Below are positions 23,989 to 32,097 of a stretch of 64,000 bases of DNA, piece after piece. The DNA is from Streptomyces sp. NBC_01431 (lineage in GTDB: Bacteria > Actinomycetota > Actinomycetes > Streptomycetales > Streptomycetaceae): NCBI RefSeq assembly GCF_036231355.1, contig NZ_CP109496.1, forward strand, positions 6,510,001-6,574,000, read 5' to 3'. Each line of letters starts with the position of its first letter. Positions within the stretch are counted from its first letter, which is position 1. Below the pieces are notes generated by a model. It was not told the DNA's origin. It did no database searches and worked only from the letters and a program-made list of their open reading frames with translations. Position numbers and translations under genes: made by a program.

Positions 23989-24912
23989 TCAGGGGCGCAG
24001 GGTGGAGAGCAGACGGCCCGCCGCGCCGCCCAGGCCCCACCGGGCCACCAGTTCATCGAGTGCGGCCGGATGGCGCGGGTCGGCGGGCAGTGCGGCATCG
24101 AACTGGGGCAGCGGCACGTCCAGAGCGACCCGTACGACCTTCGGAGCGACGTCCAGGTAGTCCGCCGCCTCCAGGATTCCCCTGCGCTTGGCCGGGGTCA
24201 GCCGGGAGAAGCGGTCCGCGGCGGCGGTGCGAACGCCGGCCAGGTCGCCGTACTCCGTGATCAGCTGGGCGGCGGTCTTCTCGCCGATGCCCTTCACGCC
24301 GGGCAGCCCGTCGCTCGCGTCGCCCCGCAGCGCCGCGAAGTCCGCGTACTGATCGGGCCGCACCCCGTACTTCGTACGGATCATCTCGTCGTCCACCCGG
24401 TCGCAGTCGCCCACGCCCTTGCGCGGGTAGAGCACCCGCACCTCGCGCTTGTCGTCCACCAGCTGGAACAGGTCGCGGTCGCCGGTGACGATGTCGACCG
24501 GGCCGGACGCGCGGGCGGACAGCGTGCCGATGACGTCGTCCGCCTCGTAGCCCGCGACGCCGACGCGGGCGATGCCCAGCGCGTCGAGGACGGCCTCGAT
24601 CACCGGAACCTGCGGGGCCAGGGTGTCCGGGACCTCCTCCTCGTCGGGCAGGCCCGCCGGAGTCTCCCGTGCCAACCGGTGCGTCTTGTAGGAGGGGATC
24701 AGCTCGACCCGCCAGTGCGGCCGCCAGTCCGCGTCCATGCAGGCGACCAGCTCGTCGGGCCGGTGGTCCTGGACCAGTCGGCCGATGAAGTCGAGCAGGC
24801 CGCGCACGGCGTTGACCGGCGTGCCGTCCGGGGCCCTGACGGTGTCGGGGACCCCGAAATAGGCGCGGAAGTACAGGGAGGCGGTGTCGAGGAGCATCAG
24901 GCGTCGCGTCAC
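23989..24912 (-). CDS. 5'-3' exonuclease (PolI-type flap nuclease domain)
   Basis: Stand-alone relative of the N-terminal nuclease of DNA polymerase I, probably acting on flaps or RNA primers. 307 aa from GTG 24912 (ATG 24897 is an alternative). Metal-binding acidic clusters are visible: LLDTASLYFRAYFG, VACMDADWRPHWR, VAGYEADDVIG, IVTGDRDLFQLV and LRGDASDGLPGVKGIGEKTAAQLI, the last being the helix-hairpin-helix. No associated polymerase is present. Confidence 0.92.
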   Translation of the reverse strand: MTRRLMLLDTASLYFRAYFGVPDTVRAPDGTPVNAVRGLLDFIGRLVQDHRPDELVACMDADWRPHWRVELIPSYKTHRLARETPAGLPDEEEVPDTLAPQVPVIEAVLDALGIARVGVAGYEADDVIGTLSARASGPVDIVTGDRDLFQLVDDKREVRVLYPRKGVGDCDRVDDEMIRTKYGVRPDQYADFAALRGDASDGLPGVKGIGEKTAAQLITEYGDLAGVRTAAADRFSRLTPAKRRGILEAADYLDVAPKVVRVALDVPLPQFDAALPADPRHPAALDELVARWGLGGAAGRLLSTLRP

Positions 24913-25129
24913 ACCCCGATGATGCCGCACCCCACTGACACCCACCTCACACAGCGGTGAGCTGGGTCACTGTCGTGTTTGCTCCCGGCAAAGCGGGGCA
25001 GGCGCGACGCCGGAGCGGACCCAAGTGTGGTTTTCAACCACTTCTCGGGCTGCGGGCCGAATCCGCGCCGCTCCACGGCCCGCCCGCGGGGGGATGCGGG
25101 CCGTTCTCAGTTCGACCCGTGAGGTGTAT

Positions 25130-26197
25130 GTGTCCAGGCTGCAAGCCGAGCAGCTCTACAAGGTGTTCGGCAGACGACCCGACGAAGCCGTCCGCAAGCT
25201 CGAAAGCGGCTCCGACCGCGACGAGCTGCGGGCGGACGGGACGACCGCGGCGGTGATCGACGCCTCGTTCACGGTCGACCCCGGCCAGATCTTCGTCGTG
25301 ATGGGTCTCTCCGGATCCGGTAAGTCGACCCTGCTCCGCATGCTCAACGGACTCCTTGAGCCCACCGCGGGCCGCGTCCTGTTCGACGGCCAGGACCTGA
25401 CCAGCCTGCCCGCCCGTGAGCTGCGCACCGTCCGCTCGACCAAGATCAGCATGGTGTTCCAGCACTTCGCGCTGTTCCCGCACCGCAGCGTCCTGGAGAA
25501 CGCCGCGTACGGCCTCGAAGTGCAGGGCGTACCCCGCGCCGAGCGCGAGAAGCGCGCCGCCGAGGCCCTGGAGTTGACCGGCCTCGCGGGCTGGGGCGAC
25601 TCCTGGCCCGACGAACTCTCCGGCGGCATGCAGCAGCGCGTGGGCCTGGCCCGTGCGCTGGCCACCGACGCCGACCTGCTTCTGATGGACGAGTCGTTCA
25701 GCGCCCTCGACCCGCTGATCCGGCGCGACATGCAGGACCAGCTCCTCGAACTGCAAAAGCGTCTCAAGAAGACGATCGTGTTCATCACCCACGACCTCAA
25801 CGAGGCCATGCGACTCGGCGACAAGATCGCCGTGATGCGCGACGGGCGGATCGTCCAGCTCGGCACGGCCGAGGACATCCTGCTCACCCCGGCCAACGAC
25901 TACGTGTCCTCCTTCATCCAGGACGTCGACCGCTCCCGGGTGCTCACCGCGCTGTCCGTGATGACCACCCCGCACCGCCCCGACGCGGGCGACTGCGCCT
26001 GCGAGACGGTCCTGCCCGACACCCCCGTCGCCGACGTCTGCACCGTGGCCGCCCGGGTCCCGCACCCGGTCACCGTCAAGGACACCGGCGGCGCCGTGCT
26101 CGGCGTCGTACCGCAGGAGCGGCTCATCGCCTTCCTCGGGGACGACAAGCTGGGTCCGGTCGCCTGCTCGGCGAAGGAGGTGGCCGCCCATGCCTAG
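25130..26197 (+). CDS. Glycine betaine/proline ABC transporter ATP-binding protein
   Basis: ProV/OpuAA-type ATPase, 355 aa. Walker A GLSGSGKST, Q-loop MVFQHFALFPHRSV, signature LSGGMQQRVGLARAL and Walker B LLLMDESFSALDP are clear. The C-terminal region (after about residue 265) is the regulatory extension found in osmoprotectant importers. The N-terminal VSRLQAEQLYKVFGRRPDEAVRKLESG is typical of ProV. Start is GTG 25130 with CCGTGAGG ahead. It overlaps the next gene by eight bases. Confidence 0.93.
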   Translation: MSRLQAEQLYKVFGRRPDEAVRKLESGSDRDELRADGTTAAVIDASFTVDPGQIFVVMGLSGSGKSTLLRMLNGLLEPTAGRVLFDGQDLTSLPARELRTVRSTKISMVFQHFALFPHRSVLENAAYGLEVQGVPRAEREKRAAEALELTGLAGWGDSWPDELSGGMQQRVGLARALATDADLLLMDESFSALDPLIRRDMQDQLLELQKRLKKTIVFITHDLNEAMRLGDKIAVMRDGRIVQLGTAEDILLTPANDYVSSFIQDVDRSRVLTALSVMTTPHRPDAGDCACETVLPDTPVADVCTVAARVPHPVTVKDTGGAVLGVVPQERLIAFLGDDKLGPVACSAKEVAAHA

Positions 26198-27989
26198 GCT
26201 CCATCTCGGCGACTGGGTCGACAGCGCCGTCAACTTCCTCCAGGCCCACCTCTCCTGGCTGTTCGACGCCGTCACCCAGGTCGTGAACGGCATGTACGAC
26301 GGCATCAACGCGGTGCTCGACTGGCCGCAGCCGCTGCTCTTCGCGGGCATCCTCGCCGTCGTCGCCTGGTGGCTTCGCGGCCTGTTCGCGGGCGTCCTCA
26401 CCTTCGCCGGTTTCGCGCTGATCGACTCGATCCAGCTGTGGGACGACACCATGTCGACGCTCTCGCTCGTGCTCGTCGCGGCGATCGTCACGCTGGTCAT
26501 CGCGATCCCGCTCGGCATCTGGGCCTCGCGCTCCAAGACGGTGAGCGCCGTCCTGCGACCGGTGCTCGACTTCATGCAGACCATGCCGGCGATGGTCTAC
26601 CTGATCCCCGGCATCATCTTCTTCGGGGTCGGCGTGGTTCCCGGCATCATCGCCACCATCGTCTTCTCGCTGCCGCCGGGCGTGCGCATGACCGAGCTCG
26701 GCATCCGCCAGGTCGACGGGGAGCTGGTCGAGGCGGCCGAGGCGTTCGGCACCACGCCGCGCAACACGCTCCTTCGGGTGCAGCTGCCGCTGGCGCTGCC
26801 CACCATCATGGCGGGCATCAACCAGGTCATCATGCTCAGCCTCTCCATGGTCGTCATCGCGGGCATGGCGGGCGGCGGCGGCCTCGGCGGCGCCGTCTAC
26901 CGGGCCATCGGCAACGTCGACATCGGGCTCGGTTTCGAGGCCGGCATCTCCATCGTGGTCCTCGCCATGTACCTGGACCGGATGACCGGAGCGCTCAGCC
27001 GCCAGGTCTCGCCGCTCGGCCGGCGCGCGCTGGCCAAGGCGAAGGCCGCCACGGGCGGTCTCAAGATCTGGAACTACCGGCCGCAGCCCGCCGTCGCGGT
27101 CGTCGGCGTGGTCGTGCTCGCCCTCGTCGCGGGCGGGATGGGCGTGTTCGGCTCCTCCGGCACGGCCACCGCCACGGGCGCCAAGGACGTCGGCAAGGGC
27201 AAGAAGATCTCGCTCGGCTACATCCCGTGGGACGAGGGCGTGGCCTCCACCTTCCTGTGGAAGGAGCTCCTGGAGCGGCGCGGCTTCACGGTCGATGCCC
27301 GCCAGTACGAGGCCGGAGCGCTCTACACCGGCATGGCCGGCGGCCAGATCGACTTCGAGACCGACTCCTGGCTGCCCACCACCCACGCCCAGTACTGGGC
27401 CAAGTACAAGGACAAACTGGAGGACCTGGGCTCCTGGTACGGGCCCACCTCCCTGGAGCTGTCGGTGCCGTCCTACGTCAAGGACGTCAACTCGCTGGCG
27501 GACCTCAAGGGCAAGGGCGCCGAGTTCCAGAACCGCGTCGTCGGCATCGAGCCGAGCGCCGGTGAGACCGGGATCCTGAAGGACAAGGTCCTCAAGGCGT
27601 ACGGTCTGGACGGCGAGTACAAGGTCGTCGACGGCTCCACGCCGGGCATGCTGGCCGAGCTGAAGCGGGCGTACGCCAAGAAGGAGCCCATCGTGGTTCC
27701 GCTCTGGTCGCCGCACTGGGCGTACAACACCTACGACCTGAAGAAGCTCAAGGACCCCCAGGGCGTCTGGGGCAAGGGCGACGGTGTGCACACCCTGGCC
27801 CGCAAGGGCTTCGGTGCCGACAACGCCCAGGTCGGCAAGTGGCTGAAGAACTTCAAGATGGACGAGAAACAGCTCACCAGCCTTGAGGCGAAGATCCAGT
27901 CGACCGGCAAGGGCAAGGAGCAGGACGCCGTCCGCGCCTGGCTCAAGGAGAACCCGGGCCTGGCCGACAAGTGGACCCCGGTGGCCTAG
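26190..27989 (+). CDS. Glycine betaine ABC transporter, fused permease and substrate-binding protein
   Basis: 599 aa. Residues about 1-275 are the ProW-type permease with five or more membrane helices and the EAA loop (VEAAEAFGTTPRNTLLRVQLPLALP). A further membrane helix (AVAVVGVVVLALVAGGMGVF, about 305-325) then anchors an extracellular ProX/OpuAC binding domain (about 340-599) beginning KKISLGYIPWDEGVASTFLW. Such OpuABC-like fusions are known in Gram-positives and fix the binding protein at the membrane. It probably imports betaine or proline under osmotic stress. The aromatic cage residues cannot be assigned by eye. Confidence 0.92.
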   Translation: MPRLHLGDWVDSAVNFLQAHLSWLFDAVTQVVNGMYDGINAVLDWPQPLLFAGILAVVAWWLRGLFAGVLTFAGFALIDSIQLWDDTMSTLSLVLVAAIVTLVIAIPLGIWASRSKTVSAVLRPVLDFMQTMPAMVYLIPGIIFFGVGVVPGIIATIVFSLPPGVRMTELGIRQVDGELVEAAEAFGTTPRNTLLRVQLPLALPTIMAGINQVIMLSLSMVVIAGMAGGGGLGGAVYRAIGNVDIGLGFEAGISIVVLAMYLDRMTGALSRQVSPLGRRALAKAKAATGGLKIWNYRPQPAVAVVGVVVLALVAGGMGVFGSSGTATATGAKDVGKGKKISLGYIPWDEGVASTFLWKELLERRGFTVDARQYEAGALYTGMAGGQIDFETDSWLPTTHAQYWAKYKDKLEDLGSWYGPTSLELSVPSYVKDVNSLADLKGKGAEFQNRVVGIEPSAGETGILKDKVLKAYGLDGEYKVVDGSTPGMLAELKRAYAKKEPIVVPLWSPHWAYNTYDLKKLKDPQGVWGKGDGVHTLARKGFGADNAQVGKWLKNFKMDEKQLTSLEAKIQSTGKGKEQDAVRAWLKENPGLADKWTPVA

Positions 27990-28018
27990 GGGAAGACCCC
28001 TTGGCACCTCCTGTTTCC

Positions 28019-28050
28019 GCAGCCGCGGCCGGTCTTCCGGCCGCGGCTGC
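28019..28050 (+). terminator. Terminator after the betaine transporter operon
   Basis: Perfect 14-bp inverted repeat, arms 28019-28032 and 28037-28050 around TCTT, thirty bases after the stop. No T tract. Confidence 0.8.
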
Positions 28051-28194
28051 CAAACGTCGAAATCCGGCCTGATCTCGGGCGGTACCCTTGGTGATCTTGG
28101 CGTGACGGTCCCCTCGGGAGCCGAAGCTGCGTAGGGTGCAGGGAAACGCAGCCGGTGCCCACGCGGAGCGAGTGACAGGGAGGGAGCCCGGGAG

Positions 28195-28749
28195 ATGGAC
28201 GACAAGGAAACTCTTCGGGTGGGGGTGGCGGTGCGGCGCCTGCGCCGCAGCCTCGGTCTCACCCTGGCCGTGGTCGCCGAGCGCAGTGGCCTCTCGGTGC
28301 CCTTCCTCAGCCAGGTCGAGAACGAACGCGCCCGCCCCAGCGCCCGTTCCCTCCAGCGCGTCGCGGACGCCCTGAACACCACGGTCGGCGACCTGTACGA
28401 CGCCGCCGACTGCACCCGCACCGTCGACGTGGTGCGGGCCGAGCCGGAGGCGGACGCCCCCGGCGTACGGTCCCTGCTGCGCGGCCACCACCAACTGCAC
28501 GCCATGGAGTTCACCGGAGAGCAGGACACCGGGCGCGAATTCCAGCACCGCAACGACGAGTTGATGTACGTGGCCGACGGGGCCGCCGAGGTCGAGGCCG
28601 AGGGCCGGGCCTACCGGCTGGAACGCGGCGACACCCTCTGCCTGTCCGGTGGGGTCCGCCACCGCTGGCGGGCCGCACTGCCCGGCACCCGGATCCTGGT
28701 CGTGGCGGTCGCCGACCACATCGAGGCCATCGAGGAGACCCGCCACTGA
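28195..28749 (+). CDS. XRE-cupin transcriptional regulator
   Basis: 184 aa: N-terminal XRE helix-turn-helix (about residues 10-65, LGLTLAVVAERSGLSVPFLSQVENERARPS) and C-terminal cupin sensor domain (about 105-178, with FQHRNDELMYVADG and GGVRHRWRA). Regulators of this form usually sense a small metabolite. It is 205 bp downstream of the betaine transporter and separated from it by a terminator, so control of that operon is plausible but unproven. The stop overlaps the start of a broken gene (next entry). Confidence 0.88.
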   Translation: MDDKETLRVGVAVRRLRRSLGLTLAVVAERSGLSVPFLSQVENERARPSARSLQRVADALNTTVGDLYDAADCTRTVDVVRAEPEADAPGVRSLLRGHHQLHAMEFTGEQDTGREFQHRNDELMYVADGAAEVEAEGRAYRLERGDTLCLSGGVRHRWRAALPGTRILVVAVADHIEAIEETRH

Positions 28750-28829
28750 TGAGGGTGGTCTGCCTCGTCCCGTCCTTGACGCGGGCGGTCGCGGTCACGG
28801 CCCCCGCCTCCGGGCTCCTGGTGGCGTGA
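28749..28829 (+). pseudogene. Remnant of a helical-backbone metal-receptor gene
   Basis: A 26-codon frame opens at ATG 28749, overlapping the XRE stop (TGATG). It reads MRVVCLVPSLTRAVAVTAPA... then SGLLVA-stop. This closely resembles, from memory, the N-terminus of BtuF-like 'helical backbone metal receptor' proteins (...VSLVPSLTEAVAVTAPGLLVGATDWC). The remaining 250 or so residues are absent; the sequence up to 28919 has no matching frame. TGACGTACGG occurs at 28827-28836 and again at 28881-28890, perhaps marking the deletion. Coupled start suggests an ancestral two-gene operon. Confidence 0.5.
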
Positions 28830-28919
28830 CGTACGGCCGAAGCGCCGGCCGTATTCGGCGCGGCGCTCGGGACCGGCGGCTGACGTACGGAGGCCGCCTG
28901 TGCGGGCTCCCTCCTCGGG

Positions 28920-30032
28920 TTACTTCTTCACGGGCGCCGCGAGCAGTCTGCCGTTGAGCAGGCCGCGCACCGTGTGAAAACCGGCCACCAGCCAGGCCGC
29001 CACGAGCAGCGCGTACAGGGCGGCGGCCAGCCAGTTGAAGGCGTCCAGACCGGTGTGGCGCGCGAGGCCCTCGGCGCCGGTGACGCAGGTGCCCACCGGG
29101 AAGGTGAAGGCCCAGAAGGTCATCGCGAAGCGCATCCCGTTGCGGGCCGCTCGGACGGCCATGGCCAGCGCGAGTGCCAGCCACATCAGGGCGAAGCCCA
29201 TCACCGGCACGCCGTACAGCACGGCGAAGGCGCCCATGCCGTGCGCGTACGGGGCGGCGATCGCGCCGGGTGCCACATCGGCCAGCTTGTTCACGGCGGT
29301 GGTGGACTGGCCAAGAGGACCGAGCACCAGGAAGAGGGTCGGGGTCAAAAGCAGGGGCAGCGCGCCTTGGTGAATCAGGCGCGAGAACACCACGGGCAGG
29401 ATGACCAGGGTGGCGAGCAGGCTCATGCCGAACATGGCGTACGAGCCGAGCAGCAGCGCCTCGCGGGCCTGGCCGGCCGGCAGGCGGGGGATGAGCAGCG
29501 GGCCGAGGGTGGCCGAGACCATGGGGGCGACCACGGGGAGCAGCCAGACCGGGGACGCGCTGCCGGGCGCCACGTCATGGCGTACGACCATCAGATACGG
29601 GACGGCGACGGTGGCGGCCAGGCCGATCAGGGTGCCCACGCCGTACAGCACCCACGCCAGCGGGACGGCCGCGCTCTCGCCGATCACGTCGGCGCCGACG
29701 CCCAGGGTGCCGATGCCGACGGCCAGGAACGCCATCGACAGACAGCCGTAGAAGGGCGCGACCGCCGGATCGAGGAGGTGGGCGCGGGCTTGGTCGCGGT
29801 GGTGCAGCCAGTGTCCGGCGCGAGCGCCGAGCAGCACCACGAGCATGGCCAGTGAGAGCGCCCAGACCACCGGGAGGCCGGGGACGTGGAACGGCAGTCC
29901 CGCACCCGCGTTCGCGATGATGGCGGTGCCCATGACCGCGGCGTACCAGTTCGGGCCGAGGTGTCGCAGGACGGGAGGCCGGCCGGCGGCGAGGGGCTGG
30001 GTGCGGGGGCGCAGATGCGCGAGGGTGGCCAT
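28920..30032 (-). CDS. TDT (TehA/SLAC1-like) transporter
   Basis: 370-aa membrane protein with about ten hydrophobic segments, of the tellurite-resistance/dicarboxylate transporter family that includes sulfite exporters and anion channels. GPNWYAAVMGTAIIANAG at the N-terminus and AMTFWAFTFPVGTCVTGAEGLARHTG near the C-terminus are family hallmarks. Start ATG 30032. The divergent LysR regulator and the repeat between them indicate specific control. The transported anion is not evident; sulfite or a C4 acid are the family options. Confidence 0.87.
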   Translation of the reverse strand: MATLAHLRPRTQPLAAGRPPVLRHLGPNWYAAVMGTAIIANAGAGLPFHVPGLPVVWALSLAMLVVLLGARAGHWLHHRDQARAHLLDPAVAPFYGCLSMAFLAVGIGTLGVGADVIGESAAVPLAWVLYGVGTLIGLAATVAVPYLMVVRHDVAPGSASPVWLLPVVAPMVSATLGPLLIPRLPAGQAREALLLGSYAMFGMSLLATLVILPVVFSRLIHQGALPLLLTPTLFLVLGPLGQSTTAVNKLADVAPGAIAAPYAHGMGAFAVLYGVPVMGFALMWLALALAMAVRAARNGMRFAMTFWAFTFPVGTCVTGAEGLARHTGLDAFNWLAAALYALLVAAWLVAGFHTVRGLLNGRLLAAPVKK

Positions 30033-30072
30033 GAATGCAGCTTCGCCCCGGCAGAACGCACCCGCCACGCCT

Positions 30073-30108
30073 GCTGGGTCTATGAGCCCATAAGCTGGGT
30101 TTATGAGC
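30073..30108. repeat. Direct repeat between TDT transporter and LysR gene (candidate LysR site)
   Basis: GCTGGGTCTATGAGC (30073-30087) and GCTGGGTTTATGAGC (30094-30108): one mismatch in 15, start-to-start distance 21 bp, two helical turns. The second copy covers the annotated ATG of the LysR gene. This geometry suits a LysR tetramer controlling both divergent genes. Confidence 0.6.
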
Positions 30109-31032
30109 TTGAGCGGTCCTGAGGAGATCAGCCCCCTTGCCCACCGGGTGCCGGACCTGGGGGCGATGGAGTTGCTGCTCGCGGTCGCCCGGCACGGCAG
30201 CCTCGGGCGGGCGGCCCGCGACCTCGGCATCACCCAGCCCGCCGCGAGCAGCCGCATCCGTTCGATGGAGCGGCTGCTCGGCGTCACTCTCGTCGACCGC
30301 TCCCCGCGCGGGTCCCGGCTCACCGCCGAGGGCGTGCTGGTGACGGACTGGGCACGGCGGGTGGTGGAGGCGGCCGAGGCGTTCGACGCGGGTGCGCAGG
30401 CGCTGCGCGGCCGCCGGGACTCGCGGCTGCGGGTCGCCGCGAGCATGACCATCGCGGAGTACCTGCTGCCGGGCTGGCTGATAGCCCTGCGCGCCGAGCG
30501 CCCCGGCACCGCGGTCTCGCTCAGCGCCGGGAACTCAGCCGTGGTCGCTCAGCGGCTGCTCGCCGACGAGGCCGAACTCGGCTTCGTGGAGGGACTCGGC
30601 GTGCCCGCGGGCCTGGACTCGGCGGTCATCGCCCACGACCGCCTCGTCGTCGTCGCGGCCCCCTCGCACCCGTGGGCCCGCAGGCGCCGCCCGCTCGACC
30701 CCGCGGAGCTGGCCGCGACGCCGCTCATCCTGCGCGAACGCGGCTCGGGCACCCGCCAGGTCCTGGACGCCGGGCTCGCCGCGCACGGCGGTCTCGCCGA
30801 ACCCCTCCTCGAACTCGCCTCCACCACCGCGGTGAAGGCGGCCGTCGTCAGCGGCGCGGGGCCCTCCGTGCTCAGCGAACTCGCCCTGGGGGAGGAGCTG
30901 GCGGCCCATCGCCTGGTGAAGGTCCAGGTCGAGGGCGTACGGCTGCGGCGCGAGCTGCGCGCGGTGTGGCGCCAGGGCCCGCTGCCCGCGGGACCCGCCC
31001 GCGACCTGCTGTCCCTGACGCGACACCCGTGA
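30103..31032 (+). CDS. LysR-family transcriptional regulator
   Basis: 309 aa if started at ATG 30103. Helix-turn-helix at about residues 22-80 (LLLAVARHGSLGRAARDLGITQPAASSRIRSMERLLG) followed by the effector-binding domain with FVEGLGVPAGLDSAVIAHDRLVVVAAPSHPW. ATG 30103 lies inside a direct repeat and has no good ribosome site; ATG 30166 (MELLLAVARHGS), after CTGGGGGCG, would give a typical compact LysR N-terminus. Predicted to control the divergent TDT transporter. Confidence 0.9.
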   Translation: MSLSGPEEISPLAHRVPDLGAMELLLAVARHGSLGRAARDLGITQPAASSRIRSMERLLGVTLVDRSPRGSRLTAEGVLVTDWARRVVEAAEAFDAGAQALRGRRDSRLRVAASMTIAEYLLPGWLIALRAERPGTAVSLSAGNSAVVAQRLLADEAELGFVEGLGVPAGLDSAVIAHDRLVVVAAPSHPWARRRRPLDPAELAATPLILRERGSGTRQVLDAGLAAHGGLAEPLLELASTTAVKAAVVSGAGPSVLSELALGEELAAHRLVKVQVEGVRLRRELRAVWRQGPLPAGPARDLLSLTRHP

Positions 31033-31101
31033 CCCCGGGCCCCCGACGCGAAGGTTCAGGCCTTCACAACGCGGCACACACCGGCGCCCCTGACGCGGGG
31101 G

Positions 31102-31785
31102 TCAGGCGGGCACGAGCCGACAGCCGTCCGCGTCCTGGCGGGCGCGGGCCAGGCGCTGCTCGATGGTGTGCCGCACCACCGGCCACTCCTCGTACAGGAC
31201 CGAGTAGAACGCCGTCCCGCGCACGATTCCGTCCAGGCCCCGGGTGTGGACGCGGCGCACCCCCTCGCACACCGCGCCGAGGCGCTCGATCGCGGCCCGC
31301 GAGCGGATGTTGCGGGCGTCGGCGCGCAGCGAGATCCGGCGCACCCCCCAGGTGTCGAAGGCGTGCTGGAACATGAGCAGCTTGGCCTCGGTGTTGATGC
31401 CGGTGCCCTGGGCGTGCGCGGAGAGCCAGGTGGCGCCGATCTCGGCGGCGTCGGGGACCGCGTCGGCGGCGCCGGTCAGCGGGCCGCGCGGCGCGGGCGG
31501 CCACACCACGGGCCCGTCCCAGTAGTCGAGTTCGCAGAACCGGGTCGAGCCGACGACCAGGCCGTCGCCGGCTCGCACGGTCGCGAACACCAGGGACCGG
31601 CCGGCCTCCTGGTCGGCCAGCGCGCTGTGGACGTAGGCGTGCGCCGATTCGATGCCGTGCGGCACGGGTGTGAAGGCGTACGAGCTCCGGTCGGCCGCCG
31701 CGGCGGCGGCCAGAGCCGGAGCATGGGATGCGGTGAGCGGTTCGAGCCGTACGAAACGGCCCGACAGGATGACGGGTACGGGCAC
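31102..31785 (-). CDS. GNAT acetyltransferase, RimJ/RimL type
   Basis: N-acetyltransferase of the Acetyltransf_3 group, transferring acetyl from acetyl-CoA to a protein N-terminus or small amine. Core is FVRLEPLTASHAPALAAA at the start and IGATWLSAHAQGTGINTEAKLLMFQHAFD (motif A) in the middle, then VRRISLRADARNIRSRAAIERLGAVCEGVRR. I prefer GTG 31785 (227 aa) because it starts just before the domain and has AAGG nearby; GTG 31851 would add a Pro/Gly-rich stretch. Convergent with the LysR gene. Substrate unknown. Confidence 0.82.
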   Translation of the reverse strand: MPVPVILSGRFVRLEPLTASHAPALAAAAAADRSSYAFTPVPHGIESAHAYVHSALADQEAGRSLVFATVRAGDGLVVGSTRFCELDYWDGPVVWPPAPRGPLTGAADAVPDAAEIGATWLSAHAQGTGINTEAKLLMFQHAFDTWGVRRISLRADARNIRSRAAIERLGAVCEGVRRVHTRGLDGIVRGTAFYSVLYEEWPVVRHTIEQRLARARQDADGCRLVPA

Positions 31786-31854
31786 GGGGCCTTCAGGTCC
31801 TTCGGGGCGCGGCGGAGCCTCCCCGCCGGCGGGCGGAGAGAGCGGGGACACGGA

Positions 31855-31875
31855 GACACATTGTCAGGATGTGTC
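31855..31875 (-). promoter_or_regulatory. 21-bp palindrome upstream of the GNAT gene
   Basis: GACACAT (31855-31861) and ATGTGTC (31869-31875) are perfect 7-bp arms around seven bases. It is 70 bp before the preferred GNAT start, in an otherwise featureless stretch (31876-32044). It could be an operator for an unidentified regulator. Confidence 0.35.
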
Positions 31876-32044
31876 CGTGAAATGGCCGGGGAAGGAACGA
31901 GTACGCGAAGAGGAACGAGCGGCCAGATGAAGGCGAGGAGTCTCGGGGAATCCGCCCGTGTGAGGGGCGGCGAAAGGAAGATACCCGGACGATCGCCCAA
32001 ACGTCACCCCCTTGACGGGGCGAGGGATTCCGGGCGTGTCGTAC

Positions 32045-32072
32045 GGCCCCCGGCCACCAGCGGCCGGGGGCC
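32045..32072 (-). terminator. Terminator after the C26 hydrolase gene
   Basis: Perfect 11-bp G/C stem, arms 32045-32055 and 32062-32072, 6-nt loop, 26 bp past the minus-strand stop at 32098. It ends the permease-hydrolase transcript. Confidence 0.75.
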
Positions 32073-32097
32073 GTCGCCGAGGGCGCGGCGTGGGTCT

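Noticed and set aside
31876..32044. Short plus-strand frames in the gap upstream of the GNAT gene
   Set aside because: Candidates such as KWPGKERVREEERAAR lack a supporting start, ribosome site or homologue.
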